Origin: Clostridiales bacterium
GTDB taxonomy: Bacteria > Bacillota > Clostridia > Oscillospirales > Acutalibacteraceae
Assembly: GCA_012519975.1 (NCBI GenBank)
Contig: JAAYPE010000039.1
Span: 1 to 53,968, forward strand
Length of the DNA stretch: 53,968 nucleotides
Reading direction: 5' to 3'
Position 1 is the first letter of the stretch, and each line of letters opens with the position of its first letter. Position numbers and translations under genes: made by a program. Shown piece by piece: positions 50,790 through 53,968 of this stretch. The notes beneath the pieces are model-generated. The model saw only the letters and a list, made by a program, of their open reading frames with translations. It did not search any database and was not told the origin of the DNA.

Positions 50790-51359
50790 TTACTCAACGG
50801 CAAATTTAAGCAGCTTTATTTTGTCTTCAACCATTTTTAGTATTTCAAGATAAAGCCTTTTACCAACATTTATATAATGCTCGTCCCCTTCTTTTCCACA
50901 AAGCATTGCAAAAGCACAGCCAATATCATAAGGTAATTGGTCGCCACCCTTGCGAACACTAAGGTAGTAAAAAGAAAACGCAGAGCCATTGAGAGCTGCT
51001 TCATACATTGGGTTTTTTTGCAAAATCATAGTTTCTTGCAAAGTGTTAACCGCAATTGTAGAAAGAAGTGTAGATGGCAAATAAAAATTAAGAGCTGCCT
51101 CAGCAGAAAATTGCATAAGTGCATACGCCTGTTCTAAAATAGAAGGGTCTAAATCGTCTATTTTAATAAAAGACATAAACAAATCTTTGTCACCTGCAAG
51201 GTCTGCAAGCTCTTTGCCAAGATTTTTTGCTTTTTCAGAGTTGCCATTTTTCCTTTGGCGATTAGTTTCGTCAACAATAGCTAAAAAGTCATCTTTTTCA
51301 GAATTTTTGTTATTGTTGTTCGGGTCAAAAATCTTTACATCATCGTCATGAACTTTCAT
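50790..51359 (-). CDS. Conserved-looking protein of unknown function
   Basis: A 189-residue protein I do not recognise. The first 60 residues are charged and Asn-rich (DPNNNNKNSEKDDF). The rest is helical with hydrophobic stretches (AAVNTLQETMIL-like, YDIGCAFAMLCGK), yet not membrane-spanning. It has only a few Cys. It ends 40 bp before the NifU-like gene on the same strand, so it may be the first gene of that operon. Its ribosome-binding site is weak (AGGATGATT). Confidence 0.65.
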   Translation of the reverse strand: MKVHDDDVKIFDPNNNNKNSEKDDFLAIVDETNRQRKNGNSEKAKNLGKELADLAGDKDLFMSFIKIDDLDPSILEQAYALMQFSAEAALNFYLPSTLLSTIAVNTLQETMILQKNPMYEAALNGSAFSFYYLSVRKGGDQLPYDIGCAFAMLCGKEGDEHYINVGKRLYLEILKMVEDKIKLLKFAVE

Positions 51360-51462
51360 TTTTTAATCATCCTATATAGTTTAATAAAAAAGTCAATAAT
51401 ATTCAATAAACAAACTGTTAAATTTATAACGAAAAAAAGAGATTTTTTGATAGAATATTACC

Positions 51463-51487
51463 CCTCCATCATATTTTATAATGGAGG
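51463..51487 (-). other. Hairpin downstream of the PHP gene
   Basis: CCTCCAT (51463-51469) and ATGGAGG (51481-51487) pair around 11 bases. No T run follows on the minus strand, so it may be a weak terminator or an operator for the downstream gene. Confidence 0.35.
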
Positions 51488-51497
51488 AGTTGTAAAA

Positions 51498-52379
51498 TCA
51501 ATCTTTTTTTGTTGTAGAACTTGCGTTATTTTTCTTTTGCTGTCTTTTTTTCTTTGCTTTGTAGTTTAAAAGCTCGGTCAAATTTTCATCAGGCGTAGAG
51601 TAAGAGCCAATTTTTGTAATTCTTGAATTGTATAAACCGTGAAAATCACTTCCACCAGTCATAAGTAAGTTGTTTTTCTTAGCGATTTCGATTAACTTTT
51701 CAGTTTCTTCGGGCGAATTGTCAGGATGCCAAACTTCAACACCGTCAAGACCCGCTTCAATCAATTCATCAAGTAGTTCAAAGCTGTCATAAAATCCAGG
51801 GTGTGCTAAAACTGCAATACCACCTGATTCGTGAATTGCTTCCAAAACCTCAAAAACATCAGGAAACTTTGGGGTAACGCTAATGTTGTCGGGATTTTTT
51901 GAAGAAAACAATTCGTCATACATATTTCCAAAAATACTAGTAGTAAAGCCACTTTCCATCAAAGCGTGCAAAATATGTTGTTTATAAATATTGGTAGAAC
52001 CAGCTGCACATTTTATAACAAATTCAGGAGTTATAGGATATTTTTGCGCTGTTTTAACAACCATAAGTTGCCCTGCTTTTCTCCTTGCAAGTGAATTACG
52101 CCTGCAAAGTCCTTCTAAACGGTCGGGATGATCACTCAAATAGCATAACAAATGTGCCTTCCTATCTCTTTTAGTGTCGATAGAAGAAAGCTCAACCCCA
52201 GGAATTACGGTAACACCGTGCCTTTGACCAATAATTTTACCTCTTACAGTACCTGCAAGGCAATCGTGGTCAGTAATAGCAATAGTATTAACTCCCATTT
52301 TGTTTGCAAGAATAATCAAATCCTCAATACCTAGTGAACCATCAGAAAGGCGGGTGTGGCAATGTAAATCTGCCGGCAA
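51498..52379 (-). CDS. PHP-domain phosphoesterase
   Basis: A 293-residue PHP metal-dependent hydrolase. Metal ligands are visible in order: DLHCHTRLSDG (His6, His8, Asp13), ITDHD, PGVELSS, the AHPG motif and GSDFHG. This is the RNase AM/YciV-like or nucleoside 3',5'-bisphosphate phosphatase group; the exact substrate is open. The C-terminus is a basic tail (KAKKKRQQKK). Start is TTG with GGAGG nine bases upstream. It is divergent from mnmA. Confidence 0.85.
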   Translation of the reverse strand: MPADLHCHTRLSDGSLGIEDLIILANKMGVNTIAITDHDCLAGTVRGKIIGQRHGVTVIPGVELSSIDTKRDRKAHLLCYLSDHPDRLEGLCRRNSLARRKAGQLMVVKTAQKYPITPEFVIKCAAGSTNIYKQHILHALMESGFTTSIFGNMYDELFSSKNPDNISVTPKFPDVFEVLEAIHESGGIAVLAHPGFYDSFELLDELIEAGLDGVEVWHPDNSPEETEKLIEIAKKNNLLMTGGSDFHGLYNSRITKIGSYSTPDENLTELLNYKAKKKRQQKKNNASSTTKKD

Positions 52380-52456
52380 AAAAATCTCCTCCTATAAAAT
52401 AATTAATAAATTTTTGTAAATAATACTTCTTGCTACTAATTATACTATTTTTCCCC

Positions 52457-52485
52457 TTGCATTGCAAGGCTAAGTGTGCTACAAT
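52457..52485 (+). promoter_or_regulatory. mnmA promoter
   Basis: TTGCAT (52457-52462) and TACAAT (52480-52485) are spaced by 17 bp, 69 bp before the ATG. Confidence 0.6.
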
Positions 52486-52554
52486 ACGCAGTTACTATAA
52501 TATTTGGCAATAATTGCAGATAAAATGTAGTTTTGAGGACGGGAGGTTGTACGA

Positions 52555-53586
52555 ATGTGCAAAAAAGTATATGTTGGTTTGAGCGGTGGAGTCGATTCGT
52601 CTGTTGCCGCACTGCTTTTAACCCAGCAAGGATACGATGTTGTTGGAATAAATTTGCTATTATCCCCAGATGATGACGGGGTGGCAAATAAAAATGCGAT
52701 GAATGTTGCAAAGGAGTTAAACATTCCTTTTGAAACAATTGACTTGCGAGATGAGTTTAAACAAAAAGTTATAGATAATTTTACAAGCGAATATTTAAAC
52801 GCACGCACGCCAAACCCTTGCGTTGTATGTAATGAAAACATAAAATTTGGAAAGCTTTTAGAAATTGCAACACAGCGTGGTGCAGATTTTTTGGCAACGG
52901 GTCATTATGCAAGTGTTGAAAAAATTGGCGACCGTTTTTTGCTTAAACGAAATGAGAATAAAAAAGACCAAAGTTATTTTTTGCACAGACTTAGCCAAAA
53001 CCAGCTAAGCAAAATTATTTTTCCCGTTAATATGCCAAAAGAGCAAACCAGAAAAATTGCAAATGAATTTAATTTGCCTGTTGCAAATCTGCCAGATAGT
53101 CAGGAAATTTGTTTTGTAAAAGATGATGATTATGCAAAATTTATACTTGAAAATACAAACGAAGAATTAAAAATTGGCGATTTTGTAGACAGTGACGGTA
53201 AAAAATTGGGCAAGCACAAAGGCATAATCCACTATACAGTTGGGCAAAGAAAAGGACTAGGAATGTCTTTTGGAACACCAATGTATGTTATAAAAATCGA
53301 CCCAAAAACTCATCAAATAACATTGGGCAAAGAGGGTGAGCAAATGGGAAACTCACTAATTGCTGAAAATGTAAATTACATCTCTGTTGATAATTTAAAA
53401 AGCCCTGTAAAAGCAAGGGTAAAAATCAGATGTCAAGCACCACTCGTAAAAGCAACGGTAATCCCGATTGATGAAAAGACGGTGAAAGTTGATTTTGAAG
53501 AACCACAAAGAGCAATAACCGCAGGGCAAAGTGCCGTTTTTTATGATGACGATGATTTTGTAATTGGTGGCGGATTTATAAAATAA
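52555..53586 (+). CDS. mnmA: tRNA 2-thiouridylase MnmA
   Basis: A 343-residue enzyme that puts sulfur on wobble U34 of tRNA for Glu, Gln and Lys. The PP-loop is GLSGGVDSSV (8-17), the catalytic Cys is Cys92 (VVCNENIKFG), and the second Cys is in DSQEICFV. GQRKGLG and the barrel domain follow. It is slightly short (usual 355-370) because the loop after the PP-loop (INLLLSPDDDG) lacks the common Trp-rich insert. It works on the same base as MnmE/MnmG in this window. GGGAGG lies before the ATG. Confidence 0.95.
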   Translation: MCKKVYVGLSGGVDSSVAALLLTQQGYDVVGINLLLSPDDDGVANKNAMNVAKELNIPFETIDLRDEFKQKVIDNFTSEYLNARTPNPCVVCNENIKFGKLLEIATQRGADFLATGHYASVEKIGDRFLLKRNENKKDQSYFLHRLSQNQLSKIIFPVNMPKEQTRKIANEFNLPVANLPDSQEICFVKDDDYAKFILENTNEELKIGDFVDSDGKKLGKHKGIIHYTVGQRKGLGMSFGTPMYVIKIDPKTHQITLGKEGEQMGNSLIAENVNYISVDNLKSPVKARVKIRCQAPLVKATVIPIDEKTVKVDFEEPQRAITAGQSAVFYDDDDFVIGGGFIK

Positions 53587-53636
53587 CAAATATATTAATT
53601 ATTACCTTAATATATAAAAATAAGCACACAAAACAA

Positions 53637-53675
53637 AAAACTGCACTGGGAATATAAATTCTCGTTGCAGTTTTT
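53637..53675 (+). terminator. mnmA terminator
   Basis: AAAACTGCA and TGCAGTTTT form the base of a long, imperfect stem, followed by TTAAATTT. Confidence 0.8.
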
Positions 53676-53739
53676 AAATTTAGTTTTAAATAAAGAGTGT
53701 GATTTGAAAAACTAAAATTAGTGTTAAAATAGTTATAAA

Positions 53740-53764
53740 AATCAAAAATCTGCCTGAACAGGCA
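53740..53764 (-). terminator. Probable terminator of the gene entering from the right
   Basis: TGCCTG and CAGGCA (53751-53764) pair around two bases. The minus strand continues GATTTTTGATTTTT. It lies 90 bp past the stop of the partial gene. Confidence 0.5.
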
Positions 53765-53851
53765 CAGCAAATCAAATGCCGCATTGCCACTGCAAGCAGA
53801 TAAAATTTTGCGTTTATGTTGTTTTAAGGTTTTAAATAAATTTTAAAACGC

Positions 53852-53968
53852 TTATCTTCTTTTATAACTTCTGTTAAAAGATTTTGCACGAGATTTAGGA
53901 GCCTTTGCAGTTTTAACCTTTTTTGCTTTTTCCTCTCGTTTAAGCATATTATTGCCCGTATAATCGTA
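53852..53968 (-). CDS. C-terminal fragment of an unknown protein (cut by window edge)
   Basis: Thirty-eight codons and a stop are visible, in frame to the window edge. They read YDYTGNNMLKREEKAKKVKT and continue as a Lys/Ser/Arg-rich tail ending FNRSYKRR. Such basic tails are common on RNA-binding or membrane proteins, but nothing identifies the family. A probable terminator follows. Confidence 0.5.
   Translation of the reverse strand, partial: YDYTGNNMLKREEKAKKVKTAKAPKSRAKSFNRSYKRR

Overview
The window looks like the replication-origin region of a low-GC Firmicute of the class Clostridia. The gene order jag-yidC-yidD-rnpA-rpmH | dnaA-dnaN-S4-recF-remB-gyrB-gyrA, with mnmE-mnmG-rsmG-noc and parA-parB to the left, is the classic Gram-positive oriC layout. 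The Jag, RemB, GGGtGRT and PRK06851-type proteins, and the style of the phage-like genes, suggest an Oscillospirales-like gut anaerobe; that placement is inference. No rRNA, tRNA or CRISPR array was found.

Layout. 1-2.7 kb: the start of an insertion-sequence transposase cut by the window edge, repeat-rich DNA, a small gene under a textbook LexA (SOS) box, and a HAD phosphatase. 2.8-14.1 kb: an 18-gene phage-like cluster on the minus strand with a complete head module (terminases, portal, protease, decoration protein, capsid, connectors), a tail tube, and a baseplate module (LysM, hub, spike, gp25, J, I, short fibre). It has no integrase, repressor, replication, sheath, tape-measure, holin or lysin gene. 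All frames are open and the composition looks like the host's, so it reads as a domesticated, gene-transfer-agent-like particle rather than a decaying prophage. 14.3-16.5 kb: a membrane protein of unknown role whose 3' end plus terminator is repeated at an exact 198-bp period. 16.6-22.6 kb: a YfbR-type nucleotidase, a DUF368 (PopT-type) lipid-carrier transporter, lexA, and an FHA - SEDS glycosyltransferase - PBP operon for cell-wall synthesis. 22.6-23.8 kb: repeats. 23.8-37.2 kb: an ATPase, serS, parB, parA, a VanZ-like gene, noc-like parB, rsmG, mnmG, mnmE, jag, yidC, yidD, rnpA and rpmH, almost all on the minus strand. 37.2-39.2 kb: oriC around dnaA. 39.2-47.9 kb: dnaN to gyrA and an LCP cell-wall ligase on the plus strand. 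47.9-49 kb: repeats again. 49-54 kb: a GGGtGRT/NifU-like operon, a PHP phosphoesterase, mnmA, and the tail of an unknown gene.

How it fits together. Genes on both sides of oriC mostly run away from the origin, so transcription follows replication; the phage-like cluster obeys this too. Two perfect parS sites serve ParAB. LexA appears to control itself and the small gene near 0.9 kb through boxes with the same core. Three intergenic stretches (about 0.3-1.9, 22.7-23.8 and 47.9-48.9 kb) are filled with shared repeat families, including a 102-103-bp hairpin element present five times in the same orientation.

Leads most worth following: the tape-measure-less, sheath-less particle cluster; a 27-bp inverted repeat that occurs both in front of that cluster and between rpmH and dnaA; the SOS-controlled small gene; and the repeat families. 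All calls come from reading the sequence; no database search was run.
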